From contig CALHPK010000022.1 of NCBI GenBank assembly GCA_938036315.1, positions 1 to 20,987 on the forward strand: a stretch of DNA of 20,987 bases. The letters run 5' to 3'. Positions 1 through 8,119 of the stretch are shown here, piece by piece; the stretch's first letter is position 1, and every line of letters starts with the position of its first letter. This DNA comes from an uncultured bacterium (GTDB taxonomy: Bacteria > Calescibacteriota > Calescibacteriia > Calescibacteriales > Calescibacteriaceae). Under the pieces are notes generated by a model. The model was given only the letters and a program-made list of their open reading frames with translations. It had not been told where the DNA came from and did no database searches. Made by a program: the position numbers and the translations under genes.

Positions 1-812
1 ACATACTTTTGTATTTTTCTGAAAGACAGTTTAAACCCTACTGGTTTGAGACAGGAACTCCGACTTTTCTGATAAAGCTTTTGCTTGAGAAAAATTTCTT
101 CATTCCCAGGATGGAGAATATGGAAGTCAGCGAAAGACTTATCAGCTCCTTTGATGTTGATTTTGTAGAACCTGAAAATCTTCTTTTCCAGACAGGATAT
201 TTAACCGTAAAGGATTGGTTACAAGAACCTGAGGGAGTAAGATATACCATTACCTTTCCCAACAGAGAAGTCAGGATAAGCTTTTTAAATTATCTTCTAT
301 ATTTTATCTTAAGAGGTAAGGAAGAAGGAGTAAAGGATAAGATAAAGCATTTTTTGAGGGAGGGGGATATAGGTGGGCTGAGGGAGGCTCTATTTTCACT
401 TTTTGCAGGGATTCCGTATGATTGGTATAGGAAGGCGGAGTTAGGGAGATATGAAGGATTTTATGCTTCGATACTTTATTCGTATTTTTGTGCGATAGGG
501 GCGGAGGTAAGACCTGAGGATATAACATCCGAAGGCAGGATAGACCTTACGGTGATCTACTATGACAAAGTGTATATATTTGAATTCAAGGTTGTGGGGG
601 ATGGTGTTGATAAGAAAAGAGGGAAAGTGGGGAGGGAAAGGAAGGTAAAATCAGCGAAGAAGTTATCAGCACTACAGCAGATAAAGGAAAGGAGGTACTG
701 GGAGAAATACACTGATTTTGAAGAAATCTACATAGTAGGAGTTGAGTTCAGCAAGAAAAAAAGAAACATTTTGAATTTTGAGTGGGAGAAGCTAAATCTG
801 AGTCCGAGCTGA
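1..812 (+). CDS. PD-(D/E)XK nuclease-family protein (AAA-ATPase-like/DUF1703 type), 3' part
   Basis: Partial gene: the reading frame is open from the left edge (ATA CTT before the TTG at 9), so the true start lies outside. The visible part ends in a typical PD-(D/E)XK core: Asp179 in GRID and Glu192-x-Lys194 in YIFEFK (counted from the TTG at 9), then a segment with ALQQIKERRYWEKY and IYIVGVEFS. The early WFETGTPTFLIKLL motif is typical of the junction between the AAA-like ATPase half and the nuclease half in the AAA-ATPase_like/PDDEXK_9 (DUF1703) family. The missing upstream part should therefore carry an ATPase domain with Walker motifs. Such genes are scattered through thermophilic and anaerobic bacteria and behave like accessory genes; their cellular role is not established. 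Family assignment is firm, function is not. It is the only rightward gene in the first 10.6 kb and is convergent with the operon to its right. Confidence 0.85.
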   Translation, partial: ILLYFSERQFKPYWFETGTPTFLIKLLLEKNFFIPRMENMEVSERLISSFDVDFVEPENLLFQTGYLTVKDWLQEPEGVRYTITFPNREVRISFLNYLLYFILRGKEEGVKDKIKHFLREGDIGGLREALFSLFAGIPYDWYRKAELGRYEGFYASILYSYFCAIGAEVRPEDITSEGRIDLTVIYYDKVYIFEFKVVGDGVDKKRGKVGRERKVKSAKKLSALQQIKERRYWEKYTDFEEIYIVGVEFSKKKRNILNFEWEKLNLSPS

Positions 813-817
813 AGGGG

Positions 818-838
818 AGGGTATTCTAAGGGTATTCT
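818..838. repeat. 11-nt period tandem repeat after the nuclease gene
   Basis: AGGGTATTCT occurs at 818-827 and again at 829-838, starting 6 nt after the stop codon at 810-812. Two copies only. The rest of the 133-nt convergent spacer (813-945) shows no convincing hairpin terminator. Confidence 0.6.
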
Positions 839-945
839 GAAGTTGTGATGCCATCGAGCACAGATGAGAAAGACAAGCCAAAAGCGAGTAATTCATTTGA
901 GGTAAATATATTCTCTTGCGAAAGTAACTGCAGAATCATATGTAT

Positions 946-1947
946 TTATTTTGTAAATTTTTCTATTTTATCTGCTATGTCCTTGATGTGAGAGGGGTTA
1001 TCCCATTTTATTTTTTCTATGTCCACAATAAATGAATCTCCCCATAGAGGTTTCCACCTTGGTATGTCCTGTCTTCTATATAGTCCGATAGTTGGTATCT
1101 TAAGAGCAGATGCGATGTGTATTGGACCGGAGGAGGTCGAGAACACAGCAGAAGAAAATTTTATGGCAGATACAAGCTCAGTCAGAGAAGTTCTATTAAT
1201 AAGCGATATACCTAAAGCTGATTTTTCTATCTGGTTTTTATATTGGTCAGAACTTTTCCCGAATCTGGACTCAAGTCCAACCCAGACGACAGTGGTTTGC
1301 AGGTTCTTGGCTATTTCAATCCAGGAGTGCAAAGGGATGTTCGGTGAAGATGTCGAAAACGGATGAAATACTATATACTTTTCTGGTAGTGAACTAAGCT
1401 TTTTTATATCATCAGTAAAGAAATTCGGAGAAAGCTCTTTTAATATCTCTTGATTATCAAGGATATCAAGAAAATCTTTAAGTAACATAATGTTGTAGAA
1501 AGCTTCATGATGAATATTTTCTCTGCGTGATATATTAACCTGAATATCAAAGATAGTGGAAAAAAATCTTCTGCTTGTACCTACAATTTTAACACCTGCT
1601 AATTTCAGGATTAGAGCTATAGAAAGTCGTGGATAGAGTAGAAAGGCTATATCAAATTTTTCTTTTTTCAAAAACTTTATTATCTTGGGGATCTGGGAAA
1701 GCTCTACTTCTCCGCGAGCCCCTTTAACTTTGACTTCGATGAATCCATCTACGAAATCGACTCTTTGGAGGAAAAAAGAGTTGCCCTCTTTTACAACATA
1801 AAAAATTTTCGAATTCGGAAAATTCATCTTTATAAATTTGCCGAATGGTAGAGATAAAATAAGATCCCCTATTTTATCCGTTCTTACTACCAAGATCTTT
1901 TTATTATCTAGGCTTTTTTTATCCGAGATATTTCTTAACTCGTGCAT
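946..1947 (-). CDS. Glycosyltransferase family 9 protein (ADP-heptose:LPS heptosyltransferase type)
   Basis: A 333-residue cytoplasmic or peripheral glycosyltransferase of the GT-B fold. The N-terminal motif KKILVVRTDKIGDLILSLP (about residues 16-34) and the C-terminal donor-site motif GPIHIASAL (274-282) followed by KIPTIGLY are diagnostic of GT9, whose best-known members add heptose to lipopolysaccharide core. The acceptor and sugar cannot be read from the sequence. It is the last gene of the leftward operon. Its ATG overlaps the last 29 nt of argH in another frame and about 15 residues precede the conserved start of the domain; a GGAAG stretch lies about 9 nt upstream of this ATG. No better ATG is present before the glycine loop, so the overlap is probably real. 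Alternative: another lipopolysaccharide or glycan heptosyl/hexosyl transferase of the same family. Confidence 0.88.
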   Translation of the reverse strand: MHELRNISDKKSLDNKKILVVRTDKIGDLILSLPFGKFIKMNFPNSKIFYVVKEGNSFFLQRVDFVDGFIEVKVKGARGEVELSQIPKIIKFLKKEKFDIAFLLYPRLSIALILKLAGVKIVGTSRRFFSTIFDIQVNISRRENIHHEAFYNIMLLKDFLDILDNQEILKELSPNFFTDDIKKLSSLPEKYIVFHPFSTSSPNIPLHSWIEIAKNLQTTVVWVGLESRFGKSSDQYKNQIEKSALGISLINRTSLTELVSAIKFSSAVFSTSSGPIHIASALKIPTIGLYRRQDIPRWKPLWGDSFIVDIEKIKWDNPSHIKDIADKIEKFTK

Positions 1948-3316
1948 TGAAGTTTTCTTCCGAAAATTTTTCCAGAAATCTTGAAATATCTTTGAAGAGA
2001 TCTTCTATTATATTTCTGTATAGTTTGAGTTTTTTTTTGACAAGATTAGGATTTGTACTTTGTGGTGTTACTTTTCTCTTTATTGAGTCTTCATAGCTAA
2101 TCTCTTGTGGTATTGTTCCTTTTTCTTTTAATTCTTTTCCAGTAATTTTGTGGGCTGTTCTATAATCTATCTTTTTTGATAGGGATAGAGTTTCTGCGAA
2201 ATCAGTTGCTAGTGTGTGAGGTGAAATTTTTCCGTGTCTTCCATAGATGCCGTCGAAGACACTTTCTGCAAGTGTGAGAAGATTTTTGATTTCATCCCAC
2301 GCTTCAAAAAGTATGATTTTATCTTCCTGAAGATCTTTTGAGTAGCCTGAGGGGAGTCCTTTTTCGAGAGAGAGTATTGAGGACACAAAGCCGACGAATC
2401 TTGCTGATTTTCCTCGCATAAGCTCGAGGACATCGGGGTTTTTCTTTTGAGGCATCATGCTCGATCCGGTGCAGATTTCCTCGCTCAATTCAACGAATTT
2501 TATTTCGTCCGCGGATAAGAAAATGAGATCTTCAGCGATTTTGGAGAATAAAATTGCTGTCATACAGAAGTCAAAGATAAGTTCTGCAAGTATATCCCTT
2601 CTGGAGGTTGAGTCTATGCTATTTCTTGATATTCTTGAAAAACCAAGAATTTTGGTCATTTTTTCCACATCAAGTTTTACTCCTGTTCCTGAACCAGCGC
2701 CAGATCCAAGATGACAAACATCAAACCTTTTAAGTGTATCTCTGAATCTTTCGACGCATCTGATGAATCCTTCAAGATACCCGAGAATAAGATGAGAAAA
2801 AAGTATGGGTTGGGCTTGTCTTAAATGCGTATAGAGTGGAATAATTATTCCAAAATTCCTATTAGCTGATTCAAGAATTGATACTGCTGTTTTTTTTATA
2901 GCAGGAAGTAAAGATGAATAAAAATTTCTCAAGACCCAAAGATGTACGGTAGTTATAACTTCGTCATTTCTCGATCTGCCTAGTCTCAGATTGAACCCAA
3001 TTTTTTCCCCTATTTCCTTTGAGATAAAGAATTCAAGTGCAGAATGTACGTCTTCAAATTCGGATTTTTCAGCCGAAAGAACAGAGGAGATTATTTTCTC
3101 TTTTTTTGAAAGCATTTTTGCAATTTCTGTTTTTGGAATAATACCTAGTTCGCTTAGAGCGATGCTATGAGTTAAAACTACATCGAAGTTTTCGTTGGCT
3201 AACCTGAAATCAAAACTAAAGGAGTCTATTATTTTTCTTATTGTCTCTGGTGGAGTTTTTTCAAATATTCCCCCCCATAGTTTCTTCGATTTTTCAGACT
3301 CCAGATTGTTTGGCAT
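1919..3316 (-). CDS. argH: Argininosuccinate lyase
   Basis: Cleaves argininosuccinate to arginine and fumarate, the last step of arginine synthesis, in the cytoplasm as a homotetramer. At 465 residues it has the usual family length. Visible motifs: GRSRNDE (113-119), YTHLRQAQP with the Thr-His pair at 163-164, the glycine-rich HLGSGAGSGTG segment (202-212) and the fumarase/aspartase-superfamily signature GSSMMPQKKNPD (284-295), whose flexible loop serine acts as catalytic acid/base. It follows argG by 52 nt and overlaps the GT9 gene downstream. The ATG at 3316 fits the family start (KLWGG at residues 12-16), but I see no good Shine-Dalgarno sequence in front of it. Confidence 0.97.
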   Translation of the reverse strand: MPNNLESEKSKKLWGGIFEKTPPETIRKIIDSFSFDFRLANENFDVVLTHSIALSELGIIPKTEIAKMLSKKEKIISSVLSAEKSEFEDVHSALEFFISKEIGEKIGFNLRLGRSRNDEVITTVHLWVLRNFYSSLLPAIKKTAVSILESANRNFGIIIPLYTHLRQAQPILFSHLILGYLEGFIRCVERFRDTLKRFDVCHLGSGAGSGTGVKLDVEKMTKILGFSRISRNSIDSTSRRDILAELIFDFCMTAILFSKIAEDLIFLSADEIKFVELSEEICTGSSMMPQKKNPDVLELMRGKSARFVGFVSSILSLEKGLPSGYSKDLQEDKIILFEAWDEIKNLLTLAESVFDGIYGRHGKISPHTLATDFAETLSLSKKIDYRTAHKITGKELKEKGTIPQEISYEDSIKRKVTPQSTNPNLVKKKLKLYRNIIEDLFKDISRFLEKFSEENFNARVKKYLG

Positions 3317-3368
3317 GTTCTATTTAGTTTTATCAAGTTTATGCTATTTATTACTTTAGTGAAACTTT

Positions 3369-4541
3369 TTATCTGATTGTAAGTCTCAGTCCAAGCGTTC
3401 TTATGAACCCCTCAGCCCATTTTATCATCTCCCCTCCTGTTTCAAAGCTCACCACCTCTTTTTTGTAGAGAGAATTTGGAGAAATTCTAGATAGTATTTT
3501 TATGTTACCTTTGTATAGAAAAAGTTTTATCTTACCAGTTAAATTTTCTGTAGCTTTATCGAAAAAATGTTGAAGTAGCTCTCTTTCAGGGGAGAACCAG
3601 AAGCCCTTGTAAATCAGATCAGAGTACAGGGGTGACAGTATAGACATAAGTTGTCTCACACCGGCTGGCAAGCATATTCCTTCAAGAGCTTTCTTGGCGA
3701 ATATTACAAGTTCTATTCCAGGAGTTTCATATATTCCCCTTGATTTTATCCCGTTGACTCTATTTTCAACAATATCTCTTATTCCGATACCATTTCTCCC
3801 ACCAATTTCGTTTAACTCCTTGAGAAGTTCTGCAGGAGTAAGTTTGCTCCCATTCACAGCGACGGGGATTCCATTCTCGAAGCTTATCTCTACTTCTTCT
3901 CCTTTTTCGCTACATAGTTCTGGGGGTTTGACCTTTTTAAAGATTGAATTTGGATAAGGTTTTGAGATATCTTCTATTATTCCACCTTCGAAGCTTGTGT
4001 GCATAAGGTTCTCATCGACACTGTATTGTTTTTCTTGGTAATCAATTTCTACCCCTCTGCTTTTAAGGTAGTTTGCAAGATCTGAGCGAGATTTGAATTC
4101 CCATTCTCTCCATGGAGCTATAATTCTGAGGTGTGGTGCTAAAGCCATATATGTAAGCTCGAATCTTATCTGATCATTGCCTTTGCCGGTTGCACCGTGA
4201 GCTACAGCACTTGCCCCCTCTTTTTTAGCAATTTCTACCTGCCTTTTGGCAATCAAGGGGCGAGCTATTGATGTCCCAAGTAAGTACCCTTCATACTCAG
4301 CATTAGCTCTTACCATAGGGAAAACAAATTGTGATACGAATTCATCTTTCAGATCTTCCACTATCACTTTTTCAGCTCCCAATTTTTCAGCATTTCTTTT
4401 TACTGCATCGAAATCTTCATCCTGTCCTATGTCAGCGCAGAATGCTATGACTTTGTATCCTTTTTCTCTTAGGTATAATAAGACTGCCGAGGTGTCAAGC
4501 CCACCTGAATAAGCAAGAACAACTTTATCTGCCCCTTTCAT
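3369..4541 (-). CDS. argG: Argininosuccinate synthase
   Basis: Joins citrulline and aspartate with ATP to give argininosuccinate, the step before argH; cytoplasmic tetramer. The 390-residue product begins MKGADKVVLAYSGG, with the ATP-pyrophosphatase P-loop AYSGGLDTS at residues 10-18, GYLLGTSIARPLIAK at 85-99 and HGATGKGNDQIRFE at 115-128, all family hallmarks. I chose the ATG at 4541, not the in-frame TTG at 4568: the ATG sits one nucleotide after the TAA of the preceding gene, family members start here, and the only GGAG nearby follows the TTG. With no Shine-Dalgarno near the ATG, translation is probably coupled to the upstream gene. Confidence 0.97.
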   Translation of the reverse strand: MKGADKVVLAYSGGLDTSAVLLYLREKGYKVIAFCADIGQDEDFDAVKRNAEKLGAEKVIVEDLKDEFVSQFVFPMVRANAEYEGYLLGTSIARPLIAKRQVEIAKKEGASAVAHGATGKGNDQIRFELTYMALAPHLRIIAPWREWEFKSRSDLANYLKSRGVEIDYQEKQYSVDENLMHTSFEGGIIEDISKPYPNSIFKKVKPPELCSEKGEEVEISFENGIPVAVNGSKLTPAELLKELNEIGGRNGIGIRDIVENRVNGIKSRGIYETPGIELVIFAKKALEGICLPAGVRQLMSILSPLYSDLIYKGFWFSPERELLQHFFDKATENLTGKIKLFLYKGNIKILSRISPNSLYKKEVVSFETGGEMIKWAEGFIRTLGLRLTIR

Positions 4542-4542
4542 A

Positions 4543-5859
4543 TTATCTAATTTTATAATCTCCAACAAATTTAATTATCTCAAATTCATCTTGATTTTTA
4601 AGCTTTATAAAATACATTTGGATATTAATTTCTCTTTCTTCTTGTAAATTATTCGTAGCATTTGTTATATTCATCTGGGTTTCTCCTTCTTTGTTTTTGA
4701 AGATTATATCTTTTACTTCAGTTTTGTATATTAGGTAAAATGGGGATGTCCCTATCTCTTTAAAATCTGAGACGAGGAATTTATTATTCTGATAATCATA
4801 TATCAGCAATGAGAAGATGGTCTTATTTTTCTCGAAGTCGGAAATAAAGAATGTGAAGACAATGATTTTCTTATCGTAGTCCCTGTAGCTCCAGAAGTGA
4901 AATTCTGATATGTTCATTTCTGTAAGAAGTGGATGATCGAAGAATATGGAGCATTTTTCAAATTTCCAGTCATCTAGATAATCTGATCCGGTAAATTCTG
5001 TCAGGCAAGATGGGAAGATAATCAATATTCCAGTAGTATTGTCGAGGAAACTTGGGACAGCCACAAAGTTTCCGTTTGGAATCCCGTGGTGCAAAAATTT
5101 GATGTTTCTGTTGGAGTTTTCTTTTTTGCCGATCTTTTTGCTAACGTGATTTTGGGCGAAGTCAAAAGAAGATTGTCCAGAAATAGTCGCCTGAGTAATA
5201 TCAGATGGATGAAGAACTTCTATTGGGAGCTCAAATATAATATCTTTATTTTCTGGTAGTATTGCGACATAGTTTTTGTTTTTTATAAACGAGATGAACT
5301 TGTCAGAGATAATAAAACCCTTTAATTTGCGTATATCATCCACTTGAAGAATATTTTTGCCATCATTTCCGCCGGATCCAAAGAATTTAGGTGGATTGTT
5401 GACTATAAGAATTTTAGAGTCAATGTATGAAGATATAGCAAAGGAGTTTTCAAGATAAGCTAAGTGATATATATCAGAAAGCTGTAAAGTAATTTTGCCT
5501 ATTGGATTTATCTCTTTATCGAGGATTTCAAGAGCTTCTTTATCTTGAAGTGTGACAACTATTTTTTCATTGATATATCCAAGTCTCTTTGCAACTTTCC
5601 CAGAAAGTCCGACTACTTTTGTGGGAATGAAACTACTATTCTCATTCAATTCGTATACTGTTATGAAGGAAGAACACCACGTTAGTACATCCTGTGGAGA
5701 TGATAGTACGACTAATTTTCCGTTGATGAATAATGCATCCTTTATATTATTGTTCTCACCAAGCTCAGGGTTTTTACAGTTTAGCTTGATTTCGCATTGA
5801 TAAAGAAATAGCGTTATAGCCCCTATAAAGAGGGCTAAAAGATTTTTTCTTTTTCTCAT
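4543..5859 (-). CDS. Unrecognised exported protein, possible lipoprotein
   Basis: I do not recognise this 438-residue protein. It starts with a basic stretch (MRKRKN) and a hydrophobic segment ending in LFLYQC, with Cys22, so it is probably exported. The -3 to -1 residues LYQ do not match a standard lipobox, so lipid attachment is uncertain. The rest is rich in short alternating hydrophobic strands (KLVVLSS, KIVVTLQD, KILIVNN, GILIIFPS, KIIVFTFF, IFSLLIYDY), suggestive of a beta-propeller or similar all-beta fold in the periplasm or outer membrane. It lies 26 nt after yidC and 1 nt before argG, clearly inside the operon. Its start codon lies in the second copy of a 30-nt tandem duplication. 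The gene is intact and uses codons like its neighbours. Function unknown. Confidence 0.75.
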   Translation of the reverse strand: MRKRKNLLALFIGAITLFLYQCEIKLNCKNPELGENNNIKDALFINGKLVVLSSPQDVLTWCSSFITVYELNENSSFIPTKVVGLSGKVAKRLGYINEKIVVTLQDKEALEILDKEINPIGKITLQLSDIYHLAYLENSFAISSYIDSKILIVNNPPKFFGSGGNDGKNILQVDDIRKLKGFIISDKFISFIKNKNYVAILPENKDIIFELPIEVLHPSDITQATISGQSSFDFAQNHVSKKIGKKENSNRNIKFLHHGIPNGNFVAVPSFLDNTTGILIIFPSCLTEFTGSDYLDDWKFEKCSIFFDHPLLTEMNISEFHFWSYRDYDKKIIVFTFFISDFEKNKTIFSLLIYDYQNNKFLVSDFKEIGTSPFYLIYKTEVKDIIFKNKEGETQMNITNATNNLQEEREINIQMYFIKLKNQDEFEIIKFVGDYKIR

Positions 5860-5905
5860 CTTATTCTATAAAATTTCTCTTTTTCTCATCTTATTGCTAT
5901 AAATT
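5851..5905. repeat. 30-nt tandem duplication at the yidC / exported-protein junction
   Basis: On the plus strand, TTTTCTCATCTTATT occurs at 5851-5865 and at 5881-5895. The similarity continues with CTATAAAATT against GCTATAAATT, so the repeat is about 25 nt with a period of 30. The right-hand copy contains the yidC stop (TGA, 5886-5888) overlapping an ATG at 5889; the left-hand copy contains the ATG at 5859 that starts the next gene. The ATG at 5889 opens a 7-codon reading frame (MRKREIL) that stops 6 nt before that start. Confidence 0.85.
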
Positions 5906-7334
5906 GCTGGATTATGCCGATAATATTTATAGTTATCCAATACACCTGGAGTCCTGATGGGACACTCCACAGTATAAATATAAACATCACAGGCATAATA
6001 TAATTCAGTATCTTTAGGGAAATATCCTGTGTTGTTTGTGGAGTGAGAGCTTGCTGTGCCAGAAAGGTTAATCCCATAATAATCGGAAGCAGTCTTAGTT
6101 CAAATTGGGTTCCGAATAATTTTATTATTGCTAAAGTATCTGGAGAAGATAGATCATTTATCCATAGTATAAAGGGGGCATGTCTGAGATCTATTGAATT
6201 CATAAGCCCTTGATACAGAGCTATGAATATTGGAATTTGTATAAGTAATGGAAGGCAACCTGAGAACGGATTAATTTTTTCTCTCCTGTAAAGCTCAAAG
6301 AGTTCTCTACTTAAGGCTTCTTTGTTGTCTTTATATTTCTCCTTGAGCTTTTCAATTTGAGGTTGGAGATCTTTTATCTTCTTCATTGATTTGATAGATA
6401 TTAATGATAGAGGAAAGAATAAAATTCTTATTATTATAGATAATATGATTATTGAAAATCCCCAGTTCTTAACCAATGCATTTATTTTTTCAAGGACAAA
6501 AATCAGGAGCTTAGCAATCCCCCCGAAAAATCCGAAGCTTGCAAGTTCTACTGAAAAAGGGCTAAAAAGCTTTAGTTCCTCTTCATCTTTGGGTCCTGCA
6601 AAGAACCTAAACTTTACTTCGGCTACTTTTGATGCGAAAATTTTAGGAGGGTAGAAGATGATCTGGCTGTGTGCTGGGCTATTTATATATGAATTCCCCG
6701 GAGGCAGTACCAGGAAGGCAAAATAGCGAGTTCTTTCTCCGACAAAATCAACATTTTCTGGTTCCTTGATTTTTCTAGCATCAATTATTCTATTTTTCCC
6801 AACTATGAAATCAGACTGCTCTGGTGCAGATTTTTTCAGAATTACTACAGGAGTAATGTCGATTTTTTCACCATACAGAATATAATTCAGCTCGAATATG
6901 TATTTGGAGATTTTCTCAACTTTTATTTCTCCTGTTATTCCATTTTCAAATGAGAGCAATACTCCATTTTCTGTTGAGGGTTTAAGTAACTTCTTTTCCG
7001 ATATGAAGTTTAGTTCGAATGGGTTCTCAAAGAAGTATCGCTCTTTAGATTTTGCTTCAAGGGCATGTTCTTTCATTTCTATTCTCTTTATACCATTTTC
7101 GGTTGCAAATACTTTTAGAAAATCATCATCAATTACTACGAATTCTTTCTGATCAGATTGATGGCTTTGAATCAGAGGTATTTCTCTTATTTCACTCTCT
7201 ACCTCTTTTACTTTTTCTTCCTTTGTTTGTTTCATTTGCTTTTGTTTCTCAATTTTAGGTCTTAAGACTGCGATATCATATACTATTATGAAGAGTGCAG
7301 AAGCCAAGGTAGCTATGATTATTCTTATCCCCAT
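5886..7334 (-). CDS. yidC: Membrane protein insertase YidC, with periplasmic domain
   Basis: Inserts and folds inner-membrane proteins, alone or with SecYEG. The 482-residue form has an N-terminal membrane anchor (residues 3-24), a basic linker, a periplasmic beta domain (about 63-250) and the conserved five-span core (about 270-480). Key features: Arg303 in the first core span (SIIIRILFFPL), the groove charge used for substrate contact; a cytoplasmic helical hairpin (about 318-356); FSGCLPLLIQIPIFIALYQ (357-375); WINDLSSPD (391-399); and PSGLQVYW (459-466). It is shorter than the Escherichia coli protein (548) mainly in the periplasmic domain. The two-part architecture marks a Gram-negative-type cell. 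The usual rpmH-rnpA neighbours are absent; the gene sits 11 nt after grpE. Confidence 0.96.
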   Translation of the reverse strand: MGIRIIIATLASALFIIVYDIAVLRPKIEKQKQMKQTKEEKVKEVESEIREIPLIQSHQSDQKEFVVIDDDFLKVFATENGIKRIEMKEHALEAKSKERYFFENPFELNFISEKKLLKPSTENGVLLSFENGITGEIKVEKISKYIFELNYILYGEKIDITPVVILKKSAPEQSDFIVGKNRIIDARKIKEPENVDFVGERTRYFAFLVLPPGNSYINSPAHSQIIFYPPKIFASKVAEVKFRFFAGPKDEEELKLFSPFSVELASFGFFGGIAKLLIFVLEKINALVKNWGFSIIILSIIIRILFFPLSLISIKSMKKIKDLQPQIEKLKEKYKDNKEALSRELFELYRREKINPFSGCLPLLIQIPIFIALYQGLMNSIDLRHAPFILWINDLSSPDTLAIIKLFGTQFELRLLPIIMGLTFLAQQALTPQTTQDISLKILNYIMPVMFIFILWSVPSGLQVYWITINIIGIIQQFIAIR

Positions 7335-7345
7335 GCTTTTATTCT

Positions 7346-8116
7346 TTAACTTATGTTGTCTTCTGTTTTTTGATTTTTAATTTCTTTTTCTTCTTTATAT
7401 CTGTTTTCTTTCTTTCCCACTTCAGGCTTTATATCTTCAGCTTTTGCATTATACTTATTATCTTCTTTTTTTTGGGGATACTTGCTCACGATAACTTGAG
7501 CAGCTCGGATGACTCTCCCCTGAAACTCGAGGCCATTTCTGAGCACTTTAATGATTGTTCCATCTTGGAGATTTGGGTTTTCCTCATAATCTACTACTTC
7601 ACAAAAATTCGGGGAAAAAATATCTCCCTCTTTGACATCTATTTTTCTAACTCCGCTTTTTATGAGGGCTTCTTCAATTATGTTTTTTATAAGTTCTATA
7701 CCTTTTTTTACATTTTCATCTTTGATGTATGCAATAGCAGAATCTATGGCATCCAGAGCACCTGCAAAATTTGAAATAACTTTAGATACTGCGTTCGCAA
7801 CTTCATTTTGTATCTCTGTTCTTACTCTTTTTCTGTAATTTTCGAATTCTGAGTATGTGTATATCCATTTCGATTTAAATTCTTCGACTTGGTTTTTAAG
7901 TATTTCTATTTCTTCTTTAAGTGATGTAGTATCTTGTTCAGATACTTTCCTAATTTTTTCGGATTCTCCAGATACTTTCTCTTTTTCGACTTTTATTTCC
8001 TCAGTATTAGCATTTTCCACCGTTTCTTCTGAGTTAGTGATGTTCTTTTCTTCTTCTTTCATTGCTTTTTTAGTAATACTTTTTTTCATTTCTTCTGATT
8101 TATTATTTTCCTCCAT
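7346..8116 (-). CDS. grpE: GrpE, nucleotide exchange factor for DnaK
   Basis: Promotes ADP release from the Hsp70 chaperone DnaK; cytoplasmic dimer. The 256-residue protein has a long, very charged, low-complexity N-terminus (about 1-62), a coiled coil (about 64-100) with FENYRKRVRTE (91-101), the helical part DAIDSAIAYI (122-131) and the C-terminal beta domain with GDIFSPNFCEVVD (164-176) and LEFQGRVIRAAQVIVS (196-211). The FQGRVIRAAQVIVS block corresponds to the family signature. Where most GrpE proteins have His-Glu-Ala-Val this one has Cys172-Glu-Val-Val. A charged tail of about 43 residues follows the domain. No dnaK, dnaJ or hrcA is in the window; the gene lies 3 nt after dapF and 11 nt before yidC. 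Confidence 0.93.
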   Translation of the reverse strand: MEENNKSEEMKKSITKKAMKEEEKNITNSEETVENANTEEIKVEKEKVSGESEKIRKVSEQDTTSLKEEIEILKNQVEEFKSKWIYTYSEFENYRKRVRTEIQNEVANAVSKVISNFAGALDAIDSAIAYIKDENVKKGIELIKNIIEEALIKSGVRKIDVKEGDIFSPNFCEVVDYEENPNLQDGTIIKVLRNGLEFQGRVIRAAQVIVSKYPQKKEDNKYNAKAEDIKPEVGKKENRYKEEKEIKNQKTEDNIS

Positions 8117-8119
8117 GTT

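Noticed and set aside
4542-4568. In-frame TTG giving argG nine extra residues
   Set aside because: The extension is not typical of the family, overlaps the preceding gene, and the only GGAG lies after the TTG; the ATG at 4541 starts exactly where homologues do.
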